The position numbers were made by a program, and so were the translations under genes. Shown here in pieces: positions 1-10,730 of a stretch of 64,000 nt of DNA. The stretch is taken from the NCBI RefSeq assembly GCF_036898095.1, contig NC_090763.1:53316285-53380284 (forward strand). Direction: 5' to 3'. Position 1 is the first letter of the stretch; every line of letters begins with the position of its first letter. The stretch comes from Palaemon carinicauda (Eukaryota > Arthropoda > Malacostraca > Decapoda > Palaemonidae). Under the pieces are notes generated by a model. It ran no database searches. It worked only from the letters and a program-made list of their open reading frames with translations, and was not told where the DNA came from.

Positions 1-112
1 TAGGGAGCAGCGAGAGGCGTCCGCTAGGGAGCAGCGAGAGGCGTCCGCTAGGGAGCAGCGAGAGGCGTCCGCTAGGGAGCAGCGAGAGGCGTCCGCTAGG
101 GAGCGGGAGCAG
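1..112. repeat. 24-bp minisatellite at window edge
   Basis: Four full 24-bp units (core GGGAGCAGCGAGAGGCGTCC) start at 1, 25, 49 and 73, followed by a partial unit. They are essentially identical, so the array is young. It begins at the first base and probably continues upstream. The unit is much more GC-rich than its flank. Confidence 0.95.
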
Positions 113-2640
113 CCAAGGTAGACTCAAAACAAGTCAGCACAGTTACAAGAGAAGCAAACATAGTCATGATGAAAGCTGTTTTAATTACAACTGAAATAGC
201 CATACAGTATTTGTGTAAGTAGCTGCTGTATACAAACACTAATTACAGTAGAAGTGATGGCTGCAGTAGATACCATAGATTTGACCAGAGCCATAGGTAT
301 AATCATTAATGCAGCTTCAGTTATAGTACTGTTATGGCTATTACCAGTAATGCTGTAACATGTATAGCTATATTCATACCCAGTAATGTTAGACATTGCC
401 ATATGTGAAACCGGTTAAATACCCCATACCTTGCAATAAGCAATAAGCATGACCAGACCTAGCCATAACCAGTAATGTTGCTACATACATAGCCACAACA
501 ATAGTGTCCACCTGTGTTATTGTTGTCATAGGATCCTAAGTCTCTACTATTACTAATGAAAATGTGTTAAGAACCACTTCCAGCTGCTGCTGAAAGTAAA
601 TCTGCTACAGAATAAGGTTTCTATACCTGCAACTAAAGCTGCAACAGTTAGTGATTGGATAAGAGCTATGCCAATAGCCTGTCAAACTACATTATTATTA
701 TCAGTGTTCCAGCAAAGATACCAGTATATGTAAAATTTGGTCTGCAAGGAACAGACCAGTAATGATTCTCTTGTCTCCAGTGTCCATTTACTGTCTGAAA
801 TACGGTAGACTATAAGAGACCTAAAGAGCGCAAGAAAAGGAAACAGGACGGTGACAAATTTGCAGAATTATATCTTGGATGGAGGTTTTACTCCTCATAT
901 ATTTTTTCAGAATGTGAAATCTGTAGACATATCTATTTCTTCCAAAAGGAGATCAAAAGTTTCAATATTATCCTGGCTGGCTAAATATGCCAAAGCACTA
1001 AAACATTTCACTTTTATTACAAAAGAAGAGCGAGTGTTGTACTGTACCTTTTTGCCTAGTTTGCAAACCTCACAGCAAGAGGCCTGTCCATAAAAATAAA
1101 ACGTAACTTCCTGAAATATCAAGTGTGAATGACTGCTTTGAAGCCATTGGGCAAAAGCTAGTTCAAAATCCATAATAAAGTGCACTTGATTACTGTTTGA
1201 ATGCAAAACTCATATCTGTAAAAAGTCTTTGTTAGATGATATCTTTATTAGGCAACTGAGTAAAAGCACATGGAAAACTCCATTCTTTAATGATGAAATT
1301 GACCATAAATAGCTGTCCATAGATTTAGGGAAGCGCTAAATGTTTCACCACAGAAACATGTACAGTGTTACTCACTGATAAATCGTCCAATGTCTATTCA
1401 GTCGCAAACAGAATAAATACTGCTTACCAATGCCACTATCATATGCAAAGAAAAGTGGTCCAATAGGAAGATATTTGAATGAAACTAGAATTTATATCCT
1501 GTGCAACATGTGAGAAGTGCAGGAATCCTTTAAGCATGCCTTCTGTAGTTCAGAATATTATAGGAAAGAATGCACACATTTTCCAGCTGTGATTTTGCTT
1601 TGTTCGTCAAGTAGCTGGGTTGCGCTTGAAATTATTACTCGTGTCGATGCTCCTCCTCTGCCGTAAACTTTTTTACACATTGAACCTACAGTAAAATGTT
1701 TCTGCTTGTGAAGTAGGATGATTATATTTACTAGAACTAGAACACTAGGCTTATTATGAACCTTGCAGCCTGTATAAAATAGTTTGCATTGCTTAGAACT
1801 TTGTGAAGCCATTTAATGTAGTGTTTTTGGTTGCAATAACTTATTTTTAAAAAAATCCTCAAAGTATGATGTGTACATATTTTGTTGAGTTTTATAATAT
1901 GAAAACATAATTGACTGTAGAGCAATACAGTAGCTTAAGAATTTTGAGTCCATGATAGAATAGGTTTGTGGAAGTTTGAATATGATTTTTATCCAGAATA
2001 TTGGGTACTACATTGAAACTTAGCATAGTTACAATTGGGCTCATTTGAAAGTAGTTTCAACTGGGTTAAAGTTTTCTTTCTTTTTTTTTTTTGGAGCACT
2101 GTTTAGGGTCATAAGAAAAGAAACATATTGGTTCTTGCAATTCTATTACTTCAAAATATCGGTGCAATGCATTGAAGATTACCTTTTATGTTATAGAAGT
2201 GGCTATGTTTTTGTTGCCTTTTTTTATGGATTATCAAACTGAAATTTGTCAATTTTTTGGAAAGGTATATTGGTAAACTTTGGAGGTAACCTGCTAAATT
2301 TTACAAGTTAATGGAACTTGCTTTGTAAAGTATAAGCATCCATATTCACAATAGAAGTGAAGTCCTTGGAAGTATGTTTGAAAGTTAATCTGTGCACCAT
2401 TGTACAGTACTGTACTAGGTTATACATTTTATTACTGTATTGTGGTTTTTGTATATTTACTTTATTCAGTAAAGTTATTGCAATCTAATAAATAGATTTT
2501 TGCCTTTTGAATTGGTTCCCAGACTTGACTTGGTTATGAGATTACAGGCTAAAGCAAACGTCAAGTAAATTTCAACTTGCATGAATGTGATGCCTATTTA
2601 CTATAAAGAAGGATATAGTTACTACAGAAGCATAGTGTGT
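113..2640. other. non-coding stretch, possible 3'-UTR-like end
   Basis: No convincing gene. Between about 170 and 720 a phrase like ATAACCAGTAATGTTGCTAC recurs with heavy decay, possibly an old tandem repeat. The AT-rich part ends with an AATAAA at 2487-2492, so a 3' UTR of a gene lying outside the window is possible. The short ORFs on either strand have no domain character. Confidence 0.4.
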
Positions 2641-2647
2641 TTATATA

Positions 2648-2846
2648 ACTATAGTCCATTTCTTTTAGCGAGTCATATTTGCACCGACTCGCAGCGGTGC
2701 CCTTTTAGCTCGGAAAAGTTTCCTGATCGCCGATTGGTTGGACAAGATAATTCTAACCAATCAGCGACCAGGAAACTTTTCCGAGCTAAAAGGGTACCGT
2801 TGCAAGAAGGTGCAAATATGACTCGCTAAAAGAAATGGACTATAGT
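2648..2846. mobile_element. palindromic MITE, about 199 bp
   Basis: The left end ACTATAGTCCATTTCTTTTA pairs with the reverse complement at the right end. The pairing continues inward through GCGAGTCATATTTGCACC and the AGCTCGGAAAAGTTTCCTG segment, leaving a short loop around 2740-2760. The arms differ at only a few positions. I recall similar foldback sequences as dispersed repeats in several animal genomes. No coding capacity and no clear target duplication, so the superfamily is not assigned. Confidence 0.85.
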
Positions 2847-2849
2847 GTA

Positions 2850-3534
2850 ACACTGAACAGCATTATAAACTAGCATGCTTGCTTACTCTGTTTATCTAAT
2901 GTTTATCATTGTTGATTGGACATGAAGTGTTGCACCACTATGTTGTACAGTATAGGAATTATTCAAGTTTATACTTTACCATATAATGGTACAAATATTA
3001 AAGAAAATTGTTATATAATTGCAGAGAATATGTAAGTTTATAGGCTATAAGTGATTATAAGGGGTGTTTTCTGGAATTGTTGGTAATTGATGTGTAGATT
3101 GTTTAAGGGACCTCTTTTTGGATGCTTATCATCCTCGTTTTGTGTGTTGTGCCGGGAGGACTATTGTGATAGACAACATACCAGTAATCGTTATGAGGAA
3201 TGTTAAGATCTTGTTGTTCCTCTTGTGGGAAGGTATGTTCATGGCTACTTACAAGATTAGAAGTTCCAAACAAAAAGGAAAACTAACTTTCAGTTCAAGG
3301 AACTATCCAGAGTAGACTTGGCTAGTTGATTTCAGTGGAGAGGAGGGTGATAATGCCACTCCAGCCTTTAATGAGCTTTCAAGCTTTGGTAGTAATGAGC
3401 TTCATAAGGTCATGTTATCTTTGGCTGCTTTTGTGTAATTTAAGAAGGCTACAAAGTCATCAGACAAAGGTTAAGATTCTAGCCTAACCTACCTAGTTTC
3501 AAACCATAGCCTAACTCTTCATGTGTTGCCTATG
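2850..3534. other. non-coding DNA before the DIRS element
   Basis: AT-rich sequence with only short ORFs of no recognisable character. I see no repeat structure in it. Confidence 0.4.
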
Positions 3535-3833
3535 TTTTCTGGGTCGACCTGTGACGGCCGGCGAAAAAGTCCTTCTTTGTACTTTTTCTGATATAAATCT
3601 TCCAAATATACCAGAGAAAATTAAAAGCATGGAATGCAGAGGTTACAACCCTCGCGCGAGCACCTTGTTGGTGTCGTATATCTAACAAGGGCGTTTGTAA
3701 AACACTATTCACAGGCTGTCTTCCATTTAGATAATCCCTTCATCAAAGGGGGAGGGCCGTGACAGGCCCTAGAGAATACAGTTGGGTTACCCTACCGACA
3801 CCTACCACTCGCGCTCACCAGGTCATCCTTCTG
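3535..3833 (+). repeat. left inverted terminal repeat of DIRS element
   Basis: Starts TTTTCTGGGTCGACCTGTGA and is the reverse complement of 10402-10667, apart from the outermost 30 or so bases, which differ between ends as is usual in DIRS elements. The two ITRs are nearly identical over about 260 bp. The 60-residue ORF seen in both (3530-3712 minus, 10523-10750 plus) is only a by-product of this inverted pairing. Confidence 0.92.
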
Positions 3834-3904
3834 TTTTGGACTTGCCCGCTAAGTTGATAAGTGTTTTGCCCAGTGTTTTTCGAAGTGATTGTCGTTAATT
3901 CAAC

Positions 3905-4216
3905 ATGACTGACGTTGATACTTCACCCTTACCAATGTTAAGTACCATAGTTTGTTTTGGCAGCTTTTGTCAGTACCGGGCATTTGTTCTGTTTCCAATA
4001 TGGTGGTTTTTAGTTTTGGAAGCGATTGTCCTGCCGAGGTATCGGCAGCCATTTTGGGTTATGTTCGTTTCGGTAAATATTCTAGTTAATTTTGCCCATC
4101 TGGTACTCTGTCATCTAGGTTATATCACTTACGTTTTATGGCCTTTTAGTGTTATCATTAATTTTTACTATGGTATTTATTTGCTTGCAAGTCCAATTTG
4201 GACCTACGAAGAATAG
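3905..4216 (+). CDS. hydrophobic 103-aa ORF inside DIRS 5' region, unknown
   Basis: A 103-codon ORF begins about 70 bp inside the left ITR, in the place where the first ORF of a DIRS element would lie. The product is strongly hydrophobic, with several possible membrane-spanning stretches (around residues 10-45, 50-70 and 75-95) rich in F, V, I, W and Y. I recognise no gag motif. It may be a chance ORF in the leader or a remnant of a captured sequence. It is followed at 4213-4255 by short AGCGATTTAAAGAAT-like repeats. Coding status is doubtful. Confidence 0.25.
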   Translation: MTDVDTSPLPMLSTIVCFGSFCQYRAFVLFPIWWFLVLEAIVLPRYRQPFWVMFVSVNILVNFAHLVLCHLGYITYVLWPFSVIINFYYGIYLLASPIWTYEE

Positions 4217-4799
4217 CGATTTAAAGAATAGCGAATTAAAGTTTAGCGATTTAGTCTGTTAGTTTGTACTCGCCTCAGAGGCTTCGATTTAGACTATATC
4301 CTTGTTTATTTGTTACGTTGTCGTTATTCTTCGTTCTTGGTTATTACAATTACTAAGAAAAGCAATCAATTTTATTAATGTTCTTGTTTTATTGTGTGAT
4401 GTTAGTTTTTTATTATGTAACCTTGAGAGCGAAAACAGAGACTGCTCGTTCCCTGTTCTACAGATATGAGTTATCCCTTCTCTCGTTTTCTTTGTTAGCT
4501 CGAGTAAGAGAGGTGAATTTCCCGTTCTCCGTTTTTATACGATCACGAGTTATTCAGGCCTCCTCTTAGTATCAGAGTTGATGATAGTACGTTTAATATT
4601 ATAAACGTTTTTATTGATGTGGTTACTGTTAATATAGCTAACACTATTAATAGGTACGTTAGTGTATGAGTCATTAATTGGGGTCGTTTTATACCGACAC
4701 CCTTAGCTCTGCCTTGAGTTATGCTTAGCTCCGCCTTGAGTTATGCTCCGCTATATGGATACTCATTGGGTGAGAACTAGTTAACGTTCAAGAGCAGAT

Positions 4800-5450
4800 T
4801 TTTGGAGTGCAACGGTGAAATCCGGCACTCGGACTCCGGCTGAAGCCTTTTACACACGAACCTTTGTCATGTTTGATCATAATTACACCGTTACGGCCGG
4901 CTTCACGGGAGATAACACAATCATTCATTGAGGTTAATGTTATCGTACCGGGAACGGTCACGATATCACGGTGACGGGCCTTTGCTACCGGATCTCCGGT
5001 ACAAACAGAGATCAAGCAGACGGCCAGAACCGGAGTTAACAATGTGATACCGATGAAGACTTCACAGTTTCATTATTACGGTCCCTTTTTCATCGAATCT
5101 CCGGCTTCACTGGAGATAACACAAACATTCAGTATTAGAGAATGTTATCGTACCGATGAGGATCACGTTTTCACGATGACGGACCTTTGTCACTAGTTCT
5201 CCGTTACAAACAGAGATCAATCAGACGATCAGAATCAGGGTATGAACCCTTTTTCATAAATAATCACAATATCGTTATTACGATCCTTTTCATCGAATCT
5301 CCAGCTTAACCGGATATCGTACAGGCGATCAGCATTGAGGTTAATATTAGTTTTCCTCTGGTGTTCACGTTGTCACTATGACGGACCTTTGTACCGGGGA
5401 TTGTTACCGGAGCTCCGGTACAGACAGAGATCACTCAGACCACGGGTGGC
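4800..5450. repeat. three diverged copies of a ~210-bp tandem repeat
   Basis: The phrase ACAAACAGAGATCA recurs at about 5001, 5206 and 5420, giving a 205-215 bp period. Each copy also carries GAGATAACACAA-like, TTATCGTACCG and GATGACGGACCTTTG segments in the same order. The block lies inside the DIRS element between the leader ORF and the gag remnant, so it may be an expanded untranslated region. Confidence 0.75.
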
Positions 5451-5592
5451 CAATCTCTTGTTTTTGCTGTAAAGGAAAGGATTTAACATGAATACAAAGT
5501 AAACTGTACTTACTTTAATGACACTTTGAATTTGCGTTGGTAATATTCATTAGTTATTCTTGAAAGTCCAAATAAAAATATATGAACATAAC

Positions 5593-5955
5593 TATGCCTA
5601 TATTTATGCAGATATTTAATTCTAACTATGTATAAATATGGATAAATATCCATACAACATCGTGTTCAAATAGAAATAAATTGATTATGCCTATATTTAT
5701 GCATTTTCAATTCTAACTATGCCTAAATATGAATAAATATCCATACAACATAGTGTTCAAATAGAAATAAATTGATTGTGCCTATATTTGTGCATATTCA
5801 ATTCTAACTATACCTAAATATGAATAAATATTCATACAACATCGTGTTCAAATAGAAATAAATTGATTATGCCTATATTTATGCATATTCAATTCTAACT
5901 ATGCCTAAATATGAATAAATATCCATACAACATAGTGTTCAAATAGAAATAAGTT
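5593..5955. repeat. 91-bp AT-rich minisatellite, four copies
   Basis: Units begin with TATGCCTATATTTATGCA-like sequence at 5593, 5686, 5777 and 5868, a period of 91-93 bp. Each ends with GTGTTCAAATAGAAATAA. Copies are about 90-95% alike. It sits inside the DIRS element but is far more AT-rich than the surrounding element sequence, suggesting later insertion or expansion. Confidence 0.9.
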
Positions 5956-6129
5956 TCCACTCAGTACTGGGAACCAACCGTTGGCCCCTTCTAATGAAGG
6001 GCCGGGTCGAGACTAACCATGCCATGAGAGGCTATCTACTGTTCCTTGAAACTCTGGTCAGTGAACAGATGAATCAATAGAATACTAATAGCCAGTAAAT
6101 AATGTTAGACCCGGTTCTGAACGTCTGAG

Positions 6130-6265
6130 TCAGGGGTGGCCAACCTGTGGCGGATGCGCCAACAGTGTCACATTTCATGAATACAAGTGTCGAACTATAC
6201 CCCAAAAGATAGTACATTAAATGATTTTTCTTTAAAATTGATTTTTATGAGTTATACAGCTGATC
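6130..6265 (+). mobile_element. possible hAT-like terminal fragment
   Basis: CAGGGGTGGCCAACCTG at 6131 resembles the terminal inverted repeat of many hAT transposons, and a similar GGGTGGCCAATCT lies at about 5443 in the same orientation. No matching inverted right end is visible. Two left-type ends in direct orientation around the AT-rich minisatellite could mark a broken non-autonomous hAT. Confidence 0.3.
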
Positions 6266-6272
6266 CCAGCCT

Positions 6273-7425
6273 GTGAATAGGATCACTAACCAAAGTTCAA
6301 GGAACATCCAGACTTATGTCCCCTTTCTTTTACAGAAGGTTCGCCTACATGGTTCCCGTCAGGATGATGATGAATCTCTCTGGCCTGCAAGAGAGGCTCT
6401 CCGCCCTTGGTTATCAAGGTTGGGAAGAAATGCTCCATCTGAGGTCCCTATCTCCTCAGAGTGTCCTCTCTAAGGTTGGACGACGACCCCATGGACGGGC
6501 AGGTAGGTGGGGATGAATTTTGAGCCTTCAGCTTTGCAATTACCTACGTCACCGACCTAGGACCCTTAATGGATCCTGATGTTCATGTTACCCTGCATAA
6601 ACCGTGACTGCTAAAAGCAACACATTCTAGGGAAAACCAAGGGGCTATGACGGAGCTCAAAAGTATGGTAGCGAGTCGGATCCGTTCAGGAACTCAGAAG
6701 TTTCCCCCTACAGCCCCAGGCATATCGAAGTATCCTCCTTCGATAAAAACAACGCATAGAGATTTGTCTTACATGTTCCATATATAGATGGTACCATAAA
6801 TCTGGATGGCATAGACTTCCTCCCTCTGGGGGACCTAGAATTTACTCCCAGGTACTAGAATTCCCGTTCAACGGATTCGTTCGATTGAAAGAGATTGCCT
6901 TGGTTAGGTTAAACAAGGTACCGAAGGTAACAGTATTATTTCCTAAAGGGCAGGCCCGATCTGTCTGGACCAGGATGTTGTCAGTCTGGGGGGTACGATA
7001 ATTCCAAGATCTGCCCTTCCAATTCGACCTACACGTTTGATGGTCTGATCGGGTTAGTTGTGGGAAATACGTTCTGTCTGAGGCCTCTATCAGACAGGAA
7101 TCGATAGTCGGTTACCCACTCGTCATCACAGCCTCCCTCTGATTCGACGTCTATGCATCCAAATCCCCCTCATCAGGTGGTCTACCTCACTGATTCTCCA
7201 GGTACACAGCCCAACCCCGTTGGGATGTTTTACCTGCATACAGCCCTAGATCCGAACCCTCAGGCTCCTCTCGTGGACACCAGAGAGGAAGCTACAGGAG
7301 TAGAAGACAGTCTCGCCATCGAGACGGACCTAGAAAAAAGGGGGCTCGGAGAAGGAAAGTACCTAGATTCACCCCCTCACAACACGGTGGTCCCGGTAGG
7401 GGGTAGACTTTACCACTTTTGAGAC
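6273..7425 (+). pseudogene. DIRS gag-like remnant
   Basis: Overlapping short frames replace one another through this stretch. Recognisable pieces are a segment ending LRSLSPQSVLSK (6316-6510), a piece reading SMVASRIRSGTQKFPP at about 6660, and a proline- and charge-rich C-terminal part at 7153-7422. The position directly before the RT, and the run-on to a WDHWTFGPWAHSIISKGL-type junction at about 7425-7470, fit the gag/pol boundary of DIRS elements. Many stops and frameshifts. A polypyrimidine tract with CTTTTACAG at about 6327-6336 could pass for a splice acceptor. The gag assignment rests on position, not on a recognised domain. Confidence 0.55.
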
Positions 7426-8705
7426 CATTGGACCTTCGGTCTGTGGGCTCATAGCATAATCTCTAAAGGTTTGAGGTGAAAATGGCCACAAGGTCCTCCT
7501 CCTCCACCAGTGACCTTCTCCCAGAAATCCACTCCCATCCTGGAAGAGTACACCACAGGGTTACTCAAGAAGAAGCAATCAAACGGGATCGATCACTGAA
7601 GTTCCAAAGCCACCTGTTCACAATTCCGAAGAAAGGCTTGACGGCATTGAGAGTGGACCTGGACTTGTCAAGCTAAACTCTTACATTCTCTGCGACAAGT
7701 TCCGGATGTTGACTATCTCTCAGGTACGGACCTTACTTCCCCGTAGGACCGTCACCACCTCTGTCGATCTTACCGACGACTATTATCTTGCGCCTTTAGC
7801 TCGAAACTTCTCTTCTTATCTGGGTTTCCGCCTAAGCAGGAAAGCCTTTGTGTTCAAGACATGCCCTTTGGCCTCAACATTGATCCCAGGATATTCACGA
7901 AACTGGGAGAGAGAGTGTTAGAACAACTCAGGAACCAAGAGATACAGATCATTGCTTATATGGCCGGTTGGCTCATTTGGGCCCGGCCGGTCATAGAAGG
8001 CAACAGAGCTACGAAGGAATTATTTCAATTTCTCGACAACCTGTGATTTCGAAAGGTCCCACTGCGAAGCACACGTTGTCTCTTCCTTCCAAAAGGTAAG
8101 AGGAATAGTTTCCAAGATCAAAAAATTTTCTCAAACACAAACAGGTGTCCGAAGAGCCTTAGAAAGTATCCTCGGACTTTTCCAATTCACTTCAGTAACA
8201 GATCTAATAAAAGCCAAACTCAAAGACATCAATCGAGTTTGGAGAAAGAGGGCTACAGTACCTATAAGAGACATGGTCTCGAAGATCCCCTCTGTCTTGA
8301 AAATGAGACTACGCCCATGGTCCGAACCGAAGGACCTCTCCAAATCGGTTCCTCTACAATTCTCACCTCCACAAGTGACATTCCATACAGCCGCGTCTCT
8401 AAGTGGATGGGGGGGATTACAGTGAACCCTCGTTTATCGCGGTAGATAGGTTCCAGTCGCGGCCGCGATAGGTGAAAATCCGCGAAGTAGTGACACCATA
8501 TTTACCTATTTATTCAACATGTATATTCAGACTTTTAAAACCTTCCCTTGTACGTAGTACTGTTAACAAACTACCCTTTAATGTACAGAACACTTAATGC
8601 ATGTACTACAGTACCCTAAACTAAAACAGGCACAAATATTAAAGGTGATTTTATATCATGCGGGATTGGAACCATTAGAAGAAGATTTCCCTATCTCCCC
8701 CAGGG
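7425..8705 (+). pseudogene. DIRS reverse transcriptase and RNase H remnant
   Basis: RT is recognisable in alternating frames: SLKFQSHLFTIPKKG (about 7600-7640), SVDLTDDYYLAPLARNFSS (7750-7812; the aspartate of motif A is kept), then MPFGLNIDPRIFTKL and IIAYMAGWLIWA (7861-7985). The YLDDWL active-site box reads YMAGWL, so both catalytic aspartates are lost. The RNase H start reads VTFHTAASLSGWGG (about 8376-8418), where the family TDAS has become TAAS. A Tigger-like fragment interrupts the domain at 8420. The enzyme would have copied the element RNA; this copy cannot. Confidence 0.85.
8420..8655 (+). mobile_element. Tigger/TcMar-like DNA transposon fragment
   Basis: The end CAGTGAACCCTCGTTTATCG directly follows a TA dinucleotide (8418-8419), as expected for a Tc1/mariner-superfamily element of the Tigger type. 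The next 235 bp are AT-rich and unlike the DIRS sequence on either side. A matching inverted right end is not visible near 8655, so the piece is truncated or was deleted together with part of the RNase H region. Confidence 0.7.
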
Positions 8706-8785
8706 AATCTTCTAAAAACTTTTACACAAACTACGCTCCTTCCGGGGCGCAGTGGCTTTAGTACCACCTCACTGGCCAAGAACAG

Positions 8786-9872
8786 TTGGTTTCCTCTCCT
8801 CCTCGAGTTGAAACTCAGTCCCATCCGGATCCCGTTCCTCAAACTGACCCGAGTATCCAAACTCACTGTGTCAGATTACTCAAGGATAGCCAAAACTCTA
8901 ACTTTGTGGACTACAGGAAGTTGGCAGCTCATAGAGATGCGAACATTGAACCGGAAACGATCTCTTCATCGAATGGGACAAAAGGGACTCGACAATTCGC
9001 CAATATGATTCGGCCGTTAACAACTAGTAGGTCCCCTAAGAGTGCAGACCATACTCGTATGTCCCCGCATTTAGCCATCTCTTTCTTGAGGTTCCTATTT
9101 GACAAAGGCCTAACAGTTAGCACTTTAACCACCATCAAGTCAGCTTTGAAGAAGATCTACCTTGTTGGGTTCAACATTAACCTAGCTGATTCCTATTTCT
9201 CATCAACCCCAAAAACATGTGCTAGGCTTCGACCTTCGGTTCGGCCACAAAAGGACTCTTGGTCTCTGAACGGTGTTCTCAAACTTGCGATGGACACGGA
9301 CAATGAATCCTGCTCTTATATCACTCTTCTTAGGAAGACTTTATTTCTAACGGCTATGGCCTCAGGTGATGGAACATCAGAACTAGCAGCTCTCACGAAA
9401 CCCGGAAAACATAGATTTCCTCCCTTTAGCCGAAGTACTCCTTTTCCAGACAAAGCTTCCCTAGCTAAAAAATGAGGATCCGCAAAATAGGTGCTCCTCT
9501 CGGAAGATTATTCTTCATCCCCAGGATTTTTCTCCGTGTACAGTCACACTCTCAAGCCCCTTTTTAGCTAGAACTGCCACCCGCTCGTCTGGCCCCTTGG
9601 TTATCAGGGAACAAGGAGGTACTATTTCCATTCACGGTATCAGGCAACAAATCCTCTACTTCATTAAACATACTAATCCGGAATCATTTCCCCAGGCTCA
9701 TGATATACGGACAGTAGATGCCTCCAACAATGACTTCCAGAACAGGGACTTTGATGATTTTAAAAAATATACGGGTTGGAAATCCCCTATGGTTGTCAAA
9801 CGCCAATATCTAAAGATCTTACAGGCCCTTAAATACCCGACGATGGCAGAGGGGAGCCTTATCTCTCCCCAT
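8786..9872 (+). pseudogene. DIRS tyrosine recombinase remnant
   Basis: Two frames carry the domain. 8786-9475 (229 aa) holds the SAM-like N-terminal part (HLAISFLRFLFDKGLTVSTL) and the start of the catalytic core (LRKTLFLTAMASGDGTSEL). The core arginine expected in an ASGARxSEL context is absent (GDG). After a frameshift, 9597-9875 carries ISIHGIRQQI, the HxxR box HDIR at about 9699-9710, and YTGWKSP...KRQYLK with the presumed nucleophilic tyrosine. Family members use these residues for strand cleavage at integration. Loss of the first arginine plus the frameshift makes this copy inactive. Identification of the domain is firm. Confidence 0.88.
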
Positions 9873-10242
9873 TAATCTCCTCTTCTTCCTTTCTTCCATC
9901 TCTTCTCTTCTCCCTCCTACCCGCCACTCACACCACGTCGCCGCTCTCCTTGGTAGTTCGTTAGCCCTATGATATTTGCCATGTTTAATTCCTATGGTTT
10001 AACTGTTATTGTAGTTACCGTTCCTTTAATGTTTAGATATACTTAGACATGTAAGGTTTGACGCCTTTTGCGATTCGACACTCGGTTGGTTCCTTGTCGT
10101 CATTATTATTTAACCTTACGTTCCCTATGTCATTTGGCTGGTTGGTAATTGGACGGTTACTTTATTATATCATAGTATTGTCGTACATGGTGATTGTATT
10201 CTCCTCATTATGTTATTAATTTATAGGGCTTGGAAGGCATTC

Positions 10243-10342
10243 TCTGGTACTTTTTCGCCGGCCGTCACAGGTCGACCCAGAAAAGGGATTTTGACGAAGG
10301 AAAAATCTATTTCTGGGGAGAGACCTGTGACGCCCGGCGAAA
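10243..10342. repeat. internal complementary region of DIRS element
   Basis: 10243-10277 is the reverse complement of the left outer end (3535-3570), and 10278-10342 is the reverse complement of the right outer end (10668-10730). They meet at GACCCAGAAAAGGGATTTTG. In DIRS elements this region templates the joining of the two ends into a circle. It is well preserved here although the ORFs are decayed. Confidence 0.9.
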
Positions 10343-10401
10343 CCCTTCCCGATTATTTTTGTACGGACCCACCCTTTTCCTTGCCAAGCCATATGTTCTT
10401 G

Positions 10402-10730
10402 CAGAAGGATGACCTGGTGAGCGCGAGTGGTAGGTGTCGGTAGGGTAACCCAACTGTATTCTCTAGGGCCTGTCACGGCCCTCCCCCTTTGATGAAGGGA
10501 TTATCTAAATGGAAGACAGCCTGTGAATAGTGTTTTACAAACGCCCTTGTTAGATATACGACACCAACAAGGTGCTCGCGCGAGGGTTGTAACCTCTGCA
10601 TTCCATGCTTTTAATTTTCTCTGGTATATTTGGAAGATTTATATCAGAAAAAGTACAAAGAAGGACTTTTTCGCCGGGCGTCACAGGTCTCTCCCCAGAA
10701 ATAGATTTTTCCTTCGTCAAAATCCCTTTT
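10402..10730 (-). repeat. right inverted terminal repeat of DIRS element
   Basis: Reverse complement of the left ITR from CAGAAGGATGACCTGG inward. Its outer end runs through CTCCCCAGAAATAGATTTTT to AATCCCTTTT at 10730. The flank after TTTT is unrelated sequence. No direct target duplication is seen, consistent with recombinase-based insertion. Confidence 0.9.

Larger units (their letters stand above)
3535..10730 (+). mobile_element. DIRS-type tyrosine-recombinase retrotransposon, degenerate
   Basis: A 7.2-kb element with the features that define the DIRS order: inverted terminal repeats (3535-3833 and 10402-10730), an internal complementary region (10243-10342) that joins reverse complements of both outer ends, and remnants of gag, reverse transcriptase, RNase H and a tyrosine recombinase in that order on the plus strand. 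DIRS elements are known to integrate through a circular intermediate using their own recombinase. All coding parts carry frameshifts or lost catalytic residues, so this copy is dead. It has also taken in a Tigger-like fragment, an AT-rich minisatellite and perhaps hAT-like ends. The terminal TTTT is shared by both ends, as expected for circle-based integration. Confidence 0.9.

Noticed and set aside
3530..3712. 60-aa ORF repeated at 10523-10750 as a conserved small protein
   Set aside because: Identity comes from the DIRS inverted terminal repeats, not from protein selection.
5950..6060. tRNA-like sequence near GGGAACCAACCG
   Set aside because: I could not draw a cloverleaf or find both polymerase III boxes at suitable spacing.
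6316..6336. Splice acceptor before the DIRS gag remnant
   Set aside because: Only a pyrimidine tract plus CAG; no matching donor or coding continuity to support an intron.
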